Below, one piece after another: positions 51,110 to 63,029 of a DNA stretch of 64,000 nt. A program made the translations under genes and the position numbers. The stretch covers positions 68,834,993 through 68,898,992 of the forward strand of contig NC_069132.1 in the NCBI RefSeq assembly GCF_026914265.1. The letters are read 5' to 3'. Every line of letters begins with the position of its first letter. Position 1 is the first letter of the stretch. Under the pieces are notes generated by a model, which saw only the letters and a program-made list of their open reading frames with translations, was not told the DNA's origin and searched no databases. This DNA is from Mya arenaria (Eukaryota; Mollusca; Bivalvia; Myida; Myidae).

Positions 51110-51215
51110 AAAGATGGGGAATTGCATGTCTGTTATGCTATGGCCTGAAACCCATGACTCCTGAAACACTTGCTTAGCACTCTAACCAACTGCACTAACC
51201 AGGCAGCTGGTTCGT
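51110..51215 (-). mobile_element. tRNA-derived SINE fragment
   Basis: On the minus strand the sequence tggttagtgcagttggttag followed by agtgctaagc, and later atgggtttcaggcc, resembles tRNA A and B boxes. The acceptor stem does not close, so it is not called as a tRNA gene. Confidence 0.5.
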
Positions 51216-51506
51216 ACCCTAGTCTAAAATAATAGACGTGTTATACGGTATTCTTTTAATCCCTAACGTCTAAACGGGAATGTGCAAAAAACGGGGGTGT
51301 TTTAAAAATATTGAAATTGTTTTAAGTGAAGTATTTTATGGTTGAAATTGATCATAAAGAGTTATATTCATATTTTGCCATGTAAGTGAAATGTTATTTT
51401 GCACTAAACAAGCATTTAGTGCATTAAAACAAGTTGTTTACCTTTCCAATGAAACGAAAGTTGACTGACACAGACAACAATTATGCGAAGGGGAACAACT
51501 CGATAC

Positions 51507-51595
51507 AATCGTAATAGCTCGGCCTCCTCCGACAAAGCTTCGAGATAGACCTCGTTATACAATCGTAACAACTCGGCCATGGCCGAACTGTTCCG
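51507..51595. mobile_element. Short palindromic MITE, CAATCGTAAC family, rearranged
   Basis: Two left termini occur in tandem (caatcgtaatagctcggcct and caatcgtaacaactcggcca) with ccgacaaagcttcgagatag between, ending gccgaactgttccgag. Confidence 0.65.
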
Positions 51596-52664
51596 AGCGA
51601 TTTAAAACTGTGCCCTAAAGCCTTGCAGGTGCCCTTCATGTATATATCGTTATGTTTTGACAGAATGAAATGAAAAAAAGCCGTCAAACTCATTATTATA
51701 AGTTGGATATTTATTTTTTTGTGTACGGAACTAATATAAAATAACATTATCTGGTAATATTTCTTGTTTTTATGATATTTTATAGACGCTATATGCTTTA
51801 ACCCGGAATCCTGATCGGAACAACTACCCACTTTTGATACTAAACAGTTTGAACGTGAAGGATTTGCCATATCAAAAATCTAAAAAAAATCCGTCAACGT
51901 ACAATTATTTGGACTACAGTAGTTCTTACCCACACACACTGTACAGCTATATTTATGTGTATATTTATGTGTGGAATTTGAATGTTTTATACCGTACAAA
52001 CTTCACAAGGTAAGTACTTTTATGTTGGGATGAAAAATATAACTCAACATAAATCTTCGTTTAAATCATTGATAAAAATGACATCTTCCTGAATATTAAG
52101 AAATTATCATATTTCCAAGTCGAAACGTCAGGGAAAAGAAAATATTTCTAATTTTCGTCATAAATAAACGGACCAATGACAACTGATTGAAGAATTTCAT
52201 TTATTAACAATGCGTCTCACCCTTTGCATAGCGTAAAAGAACAAAAACGCTGCTTTTAACTTTGTATTATGACAAAAACTATCGCTGAAATTGTCAATAT
52301 TTTGGTTTCTTCGCCATTTTGGTGCATTTGATCAAAAGTGTGACCAATTCTTAATCGATTAAACCGGGCAAGGTCAAGCAGCAGGAAACGTTTCCGGTTT
52401 TCTAAACTTGTGCAAGAAGGGCTTTCGAAATGTTTAGGCCATACTATTTAGTTTTGTTTGATAACTGCATGAGACATTTATAAAGGGTTGAAACAAAAGA
52501 AAGTTTAACCCCGTTTCTTTTCTATCAACACTGATTCTGTGCAGTTCGGTATCTGTATGCACCATACACCGCGACCAATACTAGCTTTTCACACGACGGG
52601 ACAGTGCGTGTAAACATTTTGTCACTAAAGCTTATAGATTTTTGAGAGTTAACACTATAATAAT

Positions 52665-54210
52665 TTACTGTTCAGTCACAGATATTGTTTTAATCGTTAA
52701 AATTTCTGATTTTGTTGAAACACTTTTCAAGTGATTGTTACATACTGATATTTTAACAAGATTGCCACTGTTATGGTCAGTAAAGTGTGACCCATTTTTG
52801 AACGTCTCTGGCGCTGTGGTGTGAGGGTCTCGTAGTTTATATCTGGTACTTCCGCTACCCGGTATAGGAAAGTTAAGCGCTGAGCACTGCTTTCTTTTAT
52901 CTTTGAAATGTGGTAGTTCTAGTTGTTTCAGCATGTTGGTAACGCAGCCTTCTTGTCTTGAAGAATAGTCTTTGTTGATGAGTCCTGCAGCTGATCTTTA
53001 AATATGTTCAATTCGTTTGTGTAGAGATCCCATATCAGGCTGCCGTATTCAAGTTTGGAATGTGCACTTCCGAGGTAGGTTGTTTTCCTGCGTGTTTTGG
53101 GGCAATGTCTAACATGTAGTTGCGGCTAAGGCCAGTGAAACTGAGTGTAAAATTTACTGATGTTGGTTATGTGCGTTGTCCACCTTATATCGTCCGAGAA
53201 GGCAATTCATATGCTAACGCTGCACTCTCACAGATATACCATTTTTACAACTTTTTTAATTTTTCGTCTTGGAAAGAGCAAATGTTTGCGTAAATATCTG
53301 CAAACCAATGATAAAAGATTGCTGACAAAAGATCAGATCGCAGATATTCATATTTCCGTTCGAAAATTAATGTTTTATGGCTTAAACCGTTACTAATGGT
53401 TCAAGAAAAATGCATAAAACATCAATTTTTGAACTTAAATATAAAAATCTGCGATCTGATTTTTTTGTCAGCAATCTTATATAACTGGTTTCCATGGATT
53501 TTCGCCAATATTGGCTCGTTCCAAGACAAAAGATAAAAAAGTTGTCGAAATGTTCAGTCTGTGAGAGTGCAGCTTTAACATGGAGTTGATAGGGTATATC
53601 ATTGCCGAAGAAAAATAAGTGGTTTAATTAAATTTTGTCTTTAAGCTAAGAATTTAACACCCGCTTTATATATGTTGTAGTGAATACTATTAAGTGTGTT
53701 AATGTTTTCGTGTAGTTGTAGGTGGTCTTTTTTATGGTACAGTAAAGAATGCAGTCGTCCGCAAATGGCCTCAGTTGGGACTTCACTTGGGACTTAGGAC
53801 GAGCAAACGCTATCATACTGTGCCTTGGCGGGCGCCTGTTTCGACGTGGACTGATATTGACTGATCACCCTCGATGACTTCGTGAATCTCCCATTGCCGC
53901 GTGATCAGAACATTGCTTACAAGAGCTAGTAGATGACCTTGATTGGAGCTTGTGTAGAAGTTTTGTGAACTTGTGATTCGCTGTGTCGAACGCTTTGCTG
54001 ACGTATAATATAACGGAATCTACTTGTTGATTTTTTAAAGATTTTAAATACGATTTGTGACGACCATATGAGAATCTGCATGAATTGATACATTGTAATC
54101 CCGGTGCCACATGTAGACATACATAATTGAGCTCTTCCCTATTTGGTTTATTTTTTTTTACTAGTAGAAAAATAGGCATTCCAAGAAAACCCTTGTCGAA
54201 TGATGTCAAT
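52665..54210 (-). pseudogene. Decayed CR1/L2-like LINE reverse transcriptase
   Basis: Broken minus-strand frames read like a non-LTR reverse transcriptase. In order from 54210 down: VILYVSKAFDTANHK (RT block with the first catalytic Asp), PFADDCILY at about 53748-53771 (the FADD catalytic box), a MITE insertion at 53214-53578, then KLEYGSLIWDLYTNEL and NMLKQLELPHFKDKRKQ, which match the C-terminal part of Jockey/CR1-group proteins. Several frameshifts and stops make it inactive. No endonuclease domain or intact ends are visible. Confidence 0.75.
53214..53578. mobile_element. Long-stem MITE, TAAAGCTGCACTCTC family, copy 3
   Basis: Starts taacgctgcactctcacaga and ends ctgtgagagtgcagcttta, with near-complete self-complementarity. 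It is inserted in the decayed LINE. Confidence 0.85.
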
Positions 54211-54599
54211 GGTGTAACATGTGACTCAGAAGTCTCAATATGACATCCAGTGACAGCTACAGCTGTGATTTATTGCTGTTCATGCATTCCAATGTATAGA
54301 TACACGCGGCTGTAAAATGAGCTACTATGTAATAAAAAAGCGGTATAAAACTTAAAATTGCAATAGTTAATATGCAAAGCGAAAACTTATTTGGGGAATA
54401 GTGTTTTTGTGTGTAATTTTCAGAAGAAATCCCGGACACTGTTTGAACTTCTCTATCGTGAAGAATTGATTATCACATATGAAAGTTCATATATATAATT
54501 ACTGTAAGACTGAAAGTTAAAACAAAGATTCATTCATGTTGTGAAATTCAAAGCATTTTTTTATGAAATCGTTTTTGTAATCGTTGATGTCAAGAAAAA

Positions 54600-55385
54600 A
54601 GAAAAACACACATTATCAGCGCAGCACGAGGAACGAATTTCCAGCCGAGCAGACGTTTTCCACACATAAACACTCCGGAAATAATGCGAGCAGTGGAGCA
54701 TACTGGGACTTACTGTAGATGATAGATATCCCACTAACATTGGGAAAATTAGCAATAACGATATCTGGCTCACCCAAAGACACAAAATACCTGAAAGAGG
54801 TTTGTTCGACGAGCCTAGCTATAGACACAAATATGAATTAAGATCAAGTTTCACGACTAAATAAATCTGGAATATCAGTGGAAATAAAGTTTTGACTTTA
54901 TTTCAGGGGTCGAGAGATAGTAAATCTGGAATTTGAATGACCGTGTTTATTTGGAATGGTATTAAATGCTAGCTACAAGCTAGTTTAGTAGTATGATTGG
55001 AAACAAATGGAAAACAGGCCATTTAATTTATATATATTAAGTGTTTGAGCGGACGTTATCTGAGAACAATATTTTTGCATTGATTTTTGGCTCATGCGCG
55101 TAAAAATCACCTTGTTTCAAGTGTTAATGTAAACAAGAGATCAGAATCTGGAGAGGCCGAGCATCACAGCGTGATGCCGGCTGTTAACACGCTTTTGAAA
55201 AACCTGGAGCTTACCATTAATAAAATCTGTTTCTAGGCAGCCGAACCAGCCGATCACAGGGTAATTGTGATGCAAATGAGTGATATCGAGATTGGGACGT
55301 GATGCTATATTGAACTGATTGTTATATCCGAGTTCACTTTGTGGATTTGATCTTAATGTTCCTTATAAATCATACAAATTGTATG
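54600..55385. repeat. Duplicated block upstream of PPP1R27
   Basis: This block matches 63282-64000 in the same orientation. Near-identical islands occur at ttatctgagaacaatatttt (55056 and 63678) and gtttcaagtgttaatgtaaa, and at gccgaaccagccgatcacag, with diverged sequence between. No consistent open frame spans both copies. Confidence 0.8.
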
Positions 55386-57237
55386 GGCGAGGGATCTAAG
55401 GTGCTGGAATAGTGCGACATTTTTCTCGTAGACTCTGATGTATGTATGTGAGCTGAATTCTGATGTGAAATATATGGATATTAGCAACGCCAATACAGAG
55501 GTACGTGTTGATTTTAAGAGCAGGGTATTGCAGAAATTAGGCAGGGTGGTTCCGAAGGTGAAAAGGGCAAATACATTGTACCGGGCTGTATTATAAATCA
55601 AATAAAATATTATATGATTTAGAGAGGAAATGTTAAAAATGTGTTTATTGTGTACAACAGCCAAAAAGGTAATGTTTTGTATACGTCAATGAAAATAAAA
55701 CAAGTCTTTAAGCAAACTGAAATATTTATGTGATAATCATGATAAAGCATTCGAAGTATTTACACAACACAAGTATATTTTGATTGTTAAATTTTATTAA
55801 ATGGTGTCCAACAGGCCGCGGGATTTACGAAAAAAGGGCAGGCAGCAGCACCCTTCTTAAACTCTTTAAATAAAACCCTATATGTGTTGCAAGCCTTAAT
55901 ATCGTTGTTAACCAATCTTAAATATACATGTACCATTATTAAATAAATATTAAATAATTGGTCGATTCTTCAGTTGAATAACATCCACTTGTTTGCTATG
56001 AAAGCTAATATCGTCAAAAGCTTGCCCATTGAACTGACGAATTATGAGCTATACTTTCTTTAGTTGCTCTTATTTGTTTAGGTGATGAAAGAATGCTATT
56101 TTATTAATGTACGATAATGATATCACAATGTGATAAAATGTGTAAATCGTGTTTGCTTTGTCCCTTTTCCGTGGTCACTGTAATATGACTTGTTTTATAT
56201 AGGGTCAGCCATCAAAACGTTTAATTTAGTATTCAACGTCGCCAGCATTAAAGGTTAAAGCAACGACTCAAATGAAATAACGCTTTTCGAAAAAACGTAA
56301 TAGTTTCTTCAACATTTCTTGATATTTATTTAGTATATAATGGCATTTTCTCAAATATTGTTACATCTTGGGCTGGAACGGGATCTATGAAATTGTTAAA
56401 TTCCGTAACTAACATATACTGTCACAATTATGCTTGTATACAAATGTTTTCCTTTTGTATAGTTCTGATATACTAGTATAACACTTATGCGTGACCTATC
56501 AAAATAAGGACATTGTTTGTCTTTAAGACTGTTAGTTTTAGAATTTCAGAGACTTAACAACCGCTTGAAGCTTTCTGTAGTATTATGTAACATTATTAAT
56601 GGCATCAGCTATCTCTCTTTATCTGTGAAACTTTGTTTGCAGCATTTAGTTTGTGAACAATGTAAGGAACATTATCTTTGTGAACATACTCAGTGACTGA
56701 GGCAGCGTATAAGTACGCGGTCATTTATCAGTTTAACTGTTCATATTACATTGTTGTTGATAACCGGAATACAACTCGAAAAACAATGAACGATGCCGAC
56801 TATGGTCCAAACTTATAAACTTCGTAGATTTATACACCTTAGACGCTTGATTTAATTTAATCCGAACCATCAACTTAATTAGATGTTGAAAAGATTCACC
56901 GATCTCGACATTACTGATGAATTTTGAATCCAGTGTTTTATCATAACGTTGTGTCAAATGTTTCGAAAACAATCTGTGAGCGAGTATCTTTAAATCTAAA
57001 AAAACGGCATCATCACCTAAGGTATACGCTAGTGGAATAGTAATGCATATAAGACAGGACCTAGGAACAACTTATTGTTGCTTTTAATCAGGCAATGATG
57101 ATTCAAATCAGTTTCATGATGAGGAAATATACTTGAAGAGATTGTGATAGTATCCTAAGACGCTAATGGAATTCTTATACATTTGTACTGTCATCTCTTT
57201 GTTTCCAGTTGTATCTATAACACTGTTGTTTTCAACA
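55386..57237. other. 5' flank of PPP1R27
   Basis: AT-rich sequence in which the promoter and any non-coding first exon should lie. A ttgtttccag at about 57199-57208 could be the acceptor of an untranslated exon ending before the ATG at 57238. No clear core promoter is recognised. Confidence 0.4.
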
Positions 57238-60200
57238 ATGAGCCGCCGAGCGAGTTTGTTCGCAAAACAGAACCCGGAAGAAAAGAAACCTAAGGGTGTC
57301 CGCTTTCCAGACGAGCTTGTCTTTCTTGACAACATAAAAGAGAATGACGTGCATGCCCTTGGGTCCATGCTAAGGAGAGCAAGTCTACAAGTGGATATCA
57401 GTGCAGTTAACGACGCAGGTGTGTAAGAGTTAAGACATGACAAAATGTAGAGTATAGCACTGAGTGTCATATGGTAAGGATTGGATAATAGCGTTGTGAA
57501 TGTTTGGTTTGAGTTTAGTATAGTAGCTGATGCCATGTTAAAAGTCTACAAGTGGAACCAGTGCAGTCAACGACGCAGGTGGTTTCAGTTCTTAGAATGT
57601 GGAATTAAGCGCTGGGTGCCATGTGTTAACAATCAAAAATAGTGGCTATAAGCCATATTAACGACGCAGGTGTTAGAATGTTGAATATAGCGCAGTTAAT
57701 AAGAGGCAGTTTAGAAGTAGATACGCCGCGGATTGGTTCGGCATAGCTTGGAATTGTTTGATTGGGAGAATAAATATAATTATTGATGAGACACATAAAC
57801 AGTAGTTTGGTGTATATATCACTCCATATTGTATGGACTGCGGAAAAAATAATGATAAATTATTCTGTGTTGTTTCCAGGTCTGACGCCGTTGCACCAGG
57901 CGGTTCTGGACGGGAACGAGGCGGCTGTACGACTGCTCGTGGCTCACGGGGCGACGGTCAACAAACAGGACGAGGATTCTTGGACGCCGCTGCACGCTGC
58001 ATGCGCAGAGGGACACGCAGATATAGTCAGGTAGGTAACACTGTCCAGAATGCCTTGTCCTGAGATGGTCCTGGAAAAAAATAATCGTTTGAATTTTCAA
58101 TTTAGTTGATCATGATCAAGCCTGACACATGTGACCCCCAGTCACATCAGTTTTTCCCCAAAAACATATAATACCACATTCTCTCTTAACAGTCTGTCAA
58201 CGAGCGCGATCAGGGGACCCGTGTTTAATAGATAATAAATATTGTAATACAGTCCTGATATAAATCGGGTCCATATCCCCCAGGTCAAGACTATTAACCA
58301 GTACGTGTGAACTAAGTTCTTATGTAAGGTCCATGTCCAGTATTATTACTTAAGGATTAAGTGAATGAAATCTATGGGTAAATTGCTTCATTGGATATTA
58401 AGAATGTCTCTCGCAAATTGGCACCCTAGAATTGGATACGTCCTGTCTGTGTTCATGTCAGCAGATCGCTGGAAAGCAGAACACCAAAATCTCTGTCAGA
58501 TCGATTGGCTCTCTTGCTTTAGGTTCTCTTGGAAAGCTGAACAACCAAGTATAATATAACTGGCAGACTGACTGATGATTTGTCATAGCACTTAAAAGAA
58601 TATCCTGATAGAACCTTTGACTCAAGCTGTCTCTTGGTATTATCGATGGTGCGAAACAAGTGTTTTTGAACCATAATTATGGTCTTGTCCAACATTGATA
58701 CTTCTGGTTGTAATACATGTATGGCATGTGGATTTAAAAACCCTACTTTCAATAGGTCTATGAATACGGTCCGCTTTAGCTTATTGCTATAGATGAATGC
58801 TAAATAAATCCAAAAAAAATGCTTTTCCGACTACTGCACTTGTTGTTTCAGGATATTTCTTTCACGTATAATGTCTATCTATTTTATGATTTATTGTGTT
58901 AGTCTAGTGTATCAATATGTTATTGTTGCTGCAAATGCCCAAGAACATGTTAATACTGCCCTTTATGCTTGTCTACTAGTACTTCCACTCGTAAATTAGC
59001 TGATAAAAGCATGCAAAAAAATGTGCAACGACGAGTCAATTTTCGGCAATGTTTCTATTTAATTGATCAATCTAAAGCCGATGCAAAGTGTACACGTATG
59101 TATCCTTTGTGAATGTACCATCCTCGCTGTCTTGATAGCTCAGTGGTAGCGCGTTCGCCCTGAGTGCGGAAGGTTTTGGGTTTAAACCTCGTCCGCATCA
59201 AACCAAAATGCGTTAAAATATGGTAGCAGTAGCTCCATTGCCTAGCGCTGGAAAAATGCTGTATTTAGTACTGGTTCAACCCAGGAAAGTTGTATACCAT
59301 GAATCGGTGCTTTTACCAAGCGCGTTAAAGAACCGAAAAGTTTAATTGCAAAGAGCTAGGGTATCGCACCCGGACTTAATTGCAATCACTTCTATCTGAA
59401 TTCACTAATGGCATTTAAACATAATTTCTGACTTGAGGTCAAGCCACAATGCAACCAAAAGCACGGGCAGACATTATTAACTCAAATAAACAAGCAATGC
59501 CTCCGCCTCTTAGTTGCAAGTTACATGTTGAACAGTGGCAGTGGGCTTTCTATGATGTTTGCAGTGGATTGACTGGCTATAGTTGCACTTGATTCGGTTT
59601 CACTGCGTGTATTTGGGCGGAGAAAACGTTCCTATCATTCAATACAGCAATAACCTTCAAATTCTCATATGCAACGGGTACTTTCACGGCTAAAATGCGG
59701 TCACCATTGCAATTCATACTAGTTAGGTTTGACGAACCAAGTGGCTCAAAGTGTACTATCAAAACGGTAAGACAATAATATAACTTCAGCTCCAAATATA
59801 TAGCCACAGCTGTATTTCATAGCTGCATCTGTAGTCAAAGTACACCATCAGTCGTAAAATTACAGCTGTAGCTGTATTTGCTACACCTATCAACTGCAAC
59901 AGTCTGATGTAAATATACGGCGGTAGCTGTATTTTTGGCGACAGAAGAGTAGCTACAGCTGTATTTTATAGCTGTAGCAAAGCAATGAAATACAATTGCA
60001 GCTATAATGTACAACTATAGCTATTAACACATATATGTTATTTAATTTGAAAGGTCACTGTTATAATATCGTGACTTTTGATCCACGTGGAACGCCATAG
60101 TAAGCACTTAGTTATTTATTGTTACGTTGTGTCTCTTGTTTGTTTAGTCTTGGCTTATACCTTGAAGCAGGGTTTTGGTCTGGGCATCTTGTAACATTGT

Positions 60201-61323
60201 GTCTCTTGTTTGGTGTTTGTTAAGCCCTGGTTCTTATACATTTAAACATGGTTTTGTGGCTCTTGTTTGATGCCTGTTTACCTTAATGTTTTCATTGGAT
60301 TTCATTCCATTGTGTTACTGGTAGTGCTCACAAGACCAAAGAACATTCTGGTAGCCTGAACCTTTTGCAGGAAAACAGTAACATGAAAAAAATCTGGCCA
60401 TCATTATCTAGATTTTATAAGAAGGCATTTAGCTTATTCACAAGAAATTTTATCTTTATGTTTTGTTCATGAATTACATGACATTTGAGCTGTACATGAA
60501 CATTTCCAAGATGTTCATCTGTTGTTTCAGACTTCTTTTTAAATAGAGTTAGCAAGGCCACTCACTTTATTCATGGAATAAGCAATTTCTTGGTTTTTCT
60601 TATGGGGCCTATTCATTAAGCTTTTTAAATTAAATTTTAAACTTATTGGATCATTGTCTTTTTTCTAAGTTGGTGTTAAGGCATTTTACAATAGTTAAAT
60701 ACCAAAGCTATGAAAGCAACAAGAAAGTTGTTTATATAATGACTACATTTGAACAGAGTTGATGAAAACTTAGAGTGGATTTAAAATAGTAGTATTAATC
60801 ATGAACAAAAATAATTAAGGAAAATGCTCTATGGCCCAAGGTTTATGCTTAGAAGTTAGATCAGTAAGAATAATGCTAAGTACAAGTATATGCTGTCTCA
60901 GGTTTCTCCATTTAGATAGGCTTACCGGACTGAGGAGTATTTAGGATGCCGAGCAAACTTGTTCTAGAAAAAAAGAATACCATTTAATCACTATGTTCAT
61001 CTGTTCTCTCGGGTTTCCACTTGAAAGAGGAACTGCCAAGCGTAGCCAAATAAATGGTTTCAGGTTTCGATGTTTAGTAGGTTTCCTGTAGCGAAAGGAA
61101 TTAACAATCCTGATAATTATGAATCTGCTGTTCCAGGTTTCTACTTGAAAGTGGGGCTGACAAGAACATCTTGACAGACGAAGGCGAGCGACCCCTGGAT
61201 CTGGTGGAACCGTCTGACCTCCCAACCATCCGGGTCATGCTAAGTGACGTGAAACCAAATACTGATAACCAATCAGAAGACGAGTTGGACGATGACGTCA
61301 CTGATAATGATGTCACTGGATGA
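57238..61323 (+). CDS. PPP1R27: Protein phosphatase 1 regulatory subunit 27
   Basis: Three exons join in phase: 57238-57418, 57880-58030 and 61137-61323, giving 172 residues (human about 154). The N-terminus has KGVRFPDELVFLD (K19 to about 31), which contains the RVxF docking motif for the PP1 catalytic subunit (KGVRF), as in human RSVRFPNDVLFLD. Two ankyrin repeats follow, at about 62-94 (LTPLHQAVLDGNEAAVRLL) and 95-127 (WTPLHAACAEGHADIV and FLLESGAD), then a DLVEPSD block like human SDLIDPD and an acidic C-terminal tail (DDDVTDNDVTG). The start is the ATG before SRRASLF. The upstream in-frame ATG at 57166 lies before a candidate acceptor and adds a hydrophobic stretch foreign to the family. 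Both introns contain decayed copies of the neighbouring exon boundary. Confidence 0.93.
57540..57720. repeat. Decayed copies of the PPP1R27 exon 1 donor boundary
   Basis: The exon 1 end (gtctacaagtggatatcagt then gcagttaacgacgcag|gtg) recurs at 57545-57585 (gtctacaagtggaaccagtg then cagtcaacgacgcaggtgg) and at about 57655-57675 (catattaacgacgcaggtg). A still weaker trace lies near 57710 (tttagaagtagata). Intron sequence downstream of the donor is also repeated (tagaatgtggaattaagcgc and tagaatgttgaatatagcgc). Confidence 0.85.
59133..59395 (+). mobile_element. tRNA-derived SINE
   Basis: The head has an A box (gatagctcagtggtagcgcg) and a B-like box (gggtttaaacc), then a body and tail (ccaagcgcgttaaagaacc) that match the SINE at 14655-14890. 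It lies in the second intron of PPP1R27. Confidence 0.75.
59790..60020. repeat. Diverged tagctgtattt repeats
   Basis: The strings 'agctgtatttcatagctg', 'agctgtagctgtatttgcta', 'ggtagctgtatttttggcg' and 'agctacagctgtattttata' repeat irregularly. Several can pair with each other. It lies in the second intron of PPP1R27. Confidence 0.6.
60508..61110. repeat. Decayed copies of the PPP1R27 exon 3 acceptor boundary
   Basis: The exon 3 start (tctgctgttccag|gtttctacttgaaagtgggg) recurs in the intron at about 61005-61045 (tctgttctctcgggtttcca and cttgaaagaggaactgccaa), 60892-60935 (tgctgtctcaggtttctcca) and 60518-60560 (tctgttgtttcagacttctt). In the nearest copy the acceptor AG has become GG. The next keeps AG but has an in-frame stop soon after. 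Confidence 0.78.
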
Positions 61324-62269
61324 CATAGTTATATGTCTCGCGTTTTGGTGCTATTGTAAATAACTGATCAATTTGTGAAAACTCATAATTCATCATATGT
61401 GTTTATGGTACCCGATATGAAGAACTGGACACTTTTTATTTTGTATGACTTTATCATGGTCATATTTAAAAACTCATATTACGCTGCAAAATGCCTGCAT
61501 CAACATTGATGTGTACATATTGATCAATCATTCAAATACGGTATGATAAAAGGGTGTTTTAAATGTATTTACAGGCATTGAATAAGCCAATGTTACAGAA
61601 AATTGCAGTGTTTATATAAATCAGAGTGCTTTCAACTGTCTAGAATTTAAACATCATCTAAGAAATCAATCCTCTTTTTTCTAAGCTTACGTACAAGATC
61701 TAGGCTTGGTCATCATGTTCATTGCAAATGTATATTCAATTTAGGTCAATTAAAGCCACATTTCACCAATCCCTTTGCCATGTTGGTAAAATTTTCCAAA
61801 TGAAAAATGGGGAAATGAACCAATACCAATCAAGTTGCTATATATATTGCAATCGGCTTGCAATGTTAGAGCTATTAACCACCATTTATTATAAATCCTT
61901 TTTTATAAGATCGATTTCAATAACTTTGCCATTTAAAACAATATTAAAAACAATATAATATACATAATTTAAGATATTGATCATAACGTACGACCCTGTC
62001 AGCTTAATAGGATGACTCTAATAAGTGACTTGTTATCAAAACTTCGCTATGAAATCGTTGTAAATATGCAATGGACACATTCTTTTTTACGGAATTGAAA
62101 CAGTCAGGTGCTATTTTATATTAAAATTAAGGACTTTAATCCTGTGTTATACGATATATCGGATACAATACTGGCTACGATACATGAGTATTCATGTAAT
62201 GGTTTTGTTTTAGGACTACAATTTTATTTTAATGTTAAGAATTATACAATTTATAAACGTTTGTCGTGA
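61324..62269. other. 3' flank of PPP1R27
   Basis: AT-rich sequence likely to include the 3' UTR. No canonical AATAAA close to the stop codon and no exon are recognised. Confidence 0.4.
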
Positions 62270-62665
62270 GTTGCGTCAAACCGCTCTATTTATTTGATAT
62301 TAACATATACATTACACCATTGAATGAATCGTTTGAAGCGCTCTATATGATAGCTTTATCAATACCCTGTGATTAATTTCAATGAGTTTTGTAAATTTTT
62401 AAGTGTTTATTGGATATCCCTTAAATCAAATAAAATTGTTATGCACTGCATAAACAAATCTTGATTGTTTAAGGCTCGCTTTACACCATTGATACTTAAT
62501 CCAACCCGTCCGGAGTACAACACGATGAAAGAATTGCCAGCTAGCAGATATTTACCACATAATTATATACTATGGAAATAAATTGAGCAGTGGAGCATTC
62601 TGGGCCTTACAGTTGATCATATAGCAATAACTATCACTGGCTCTTTGAAAAAGACGTGTCTCTTT
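62270..62665. repeat. Partial copy of the duplicated block downstream of PPP1R27
   Basis: This matches 63030-63440 (gatagctttat, taagttttgctaatt-like blocks, ccagctagcagatatttacc, acataattatat, gagcagtggagcattctggg). It is a tandem duplicate about 770 bp upstream of the longer copy. Confidence 0.75.
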
Positions 62666-63029
62666 GGTGTACCATGTTTCGAGGTTCTTAGAGCCGAAAA
62701 TATTTTTTTGATCCATATTTATGTGAAAAACTACAGAAATAAGCTCAGTAGCCAAAGGTTTAAACATAAACCCCGTTTAATGGCACAGGGTAAACGCAAA
62801 AGACATATAGAACACAAAAAAAAATCACAAACAAGAAACATGGAACAACGGAAAAAAACTCGTTTTGAATATGCATTGCAAATACACTCTTTTCTAGAAT
62901 TTAAGCGGTAAGGTGTGCCGTTACATTAAACTTAGGACTTTTATATTGTATTACAAGTTATATCAAAACCAACTTGTGTTATGCTACATAAGTTTTCATC
63001 TACTCATGTACTGGTTGCAACAAAACCCT

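Larger units (their letters stand above)
49799..52664. other. 5' flank of GPATCH2 and intergenic DNA
   Basis: The GPATCH2 promoter should lie just above 49800, but no core motif is clear. A minus-strand SINE (51110-51215) and a double short MITE (51507-51595) are visible. The rest is AT-rich without supported exons. Confidence 0.4.

Noticed and set aside
58365-58559. 64-codon frame in PPP1R27 intron 2
   Set aside because: No splice signals or family resemblance. The three-exon model is complete without it.
59135-59205. Possible tRNA gene
   Set aside because: Same reasoning: a tRNA-like head with a SINE body whose tail matches 14655-14890.
62645-62911. 88-codon Lys-rich plus-strand frame
   Set aside because: It begins inside the duplicated block and the second copy does not keep the frame.
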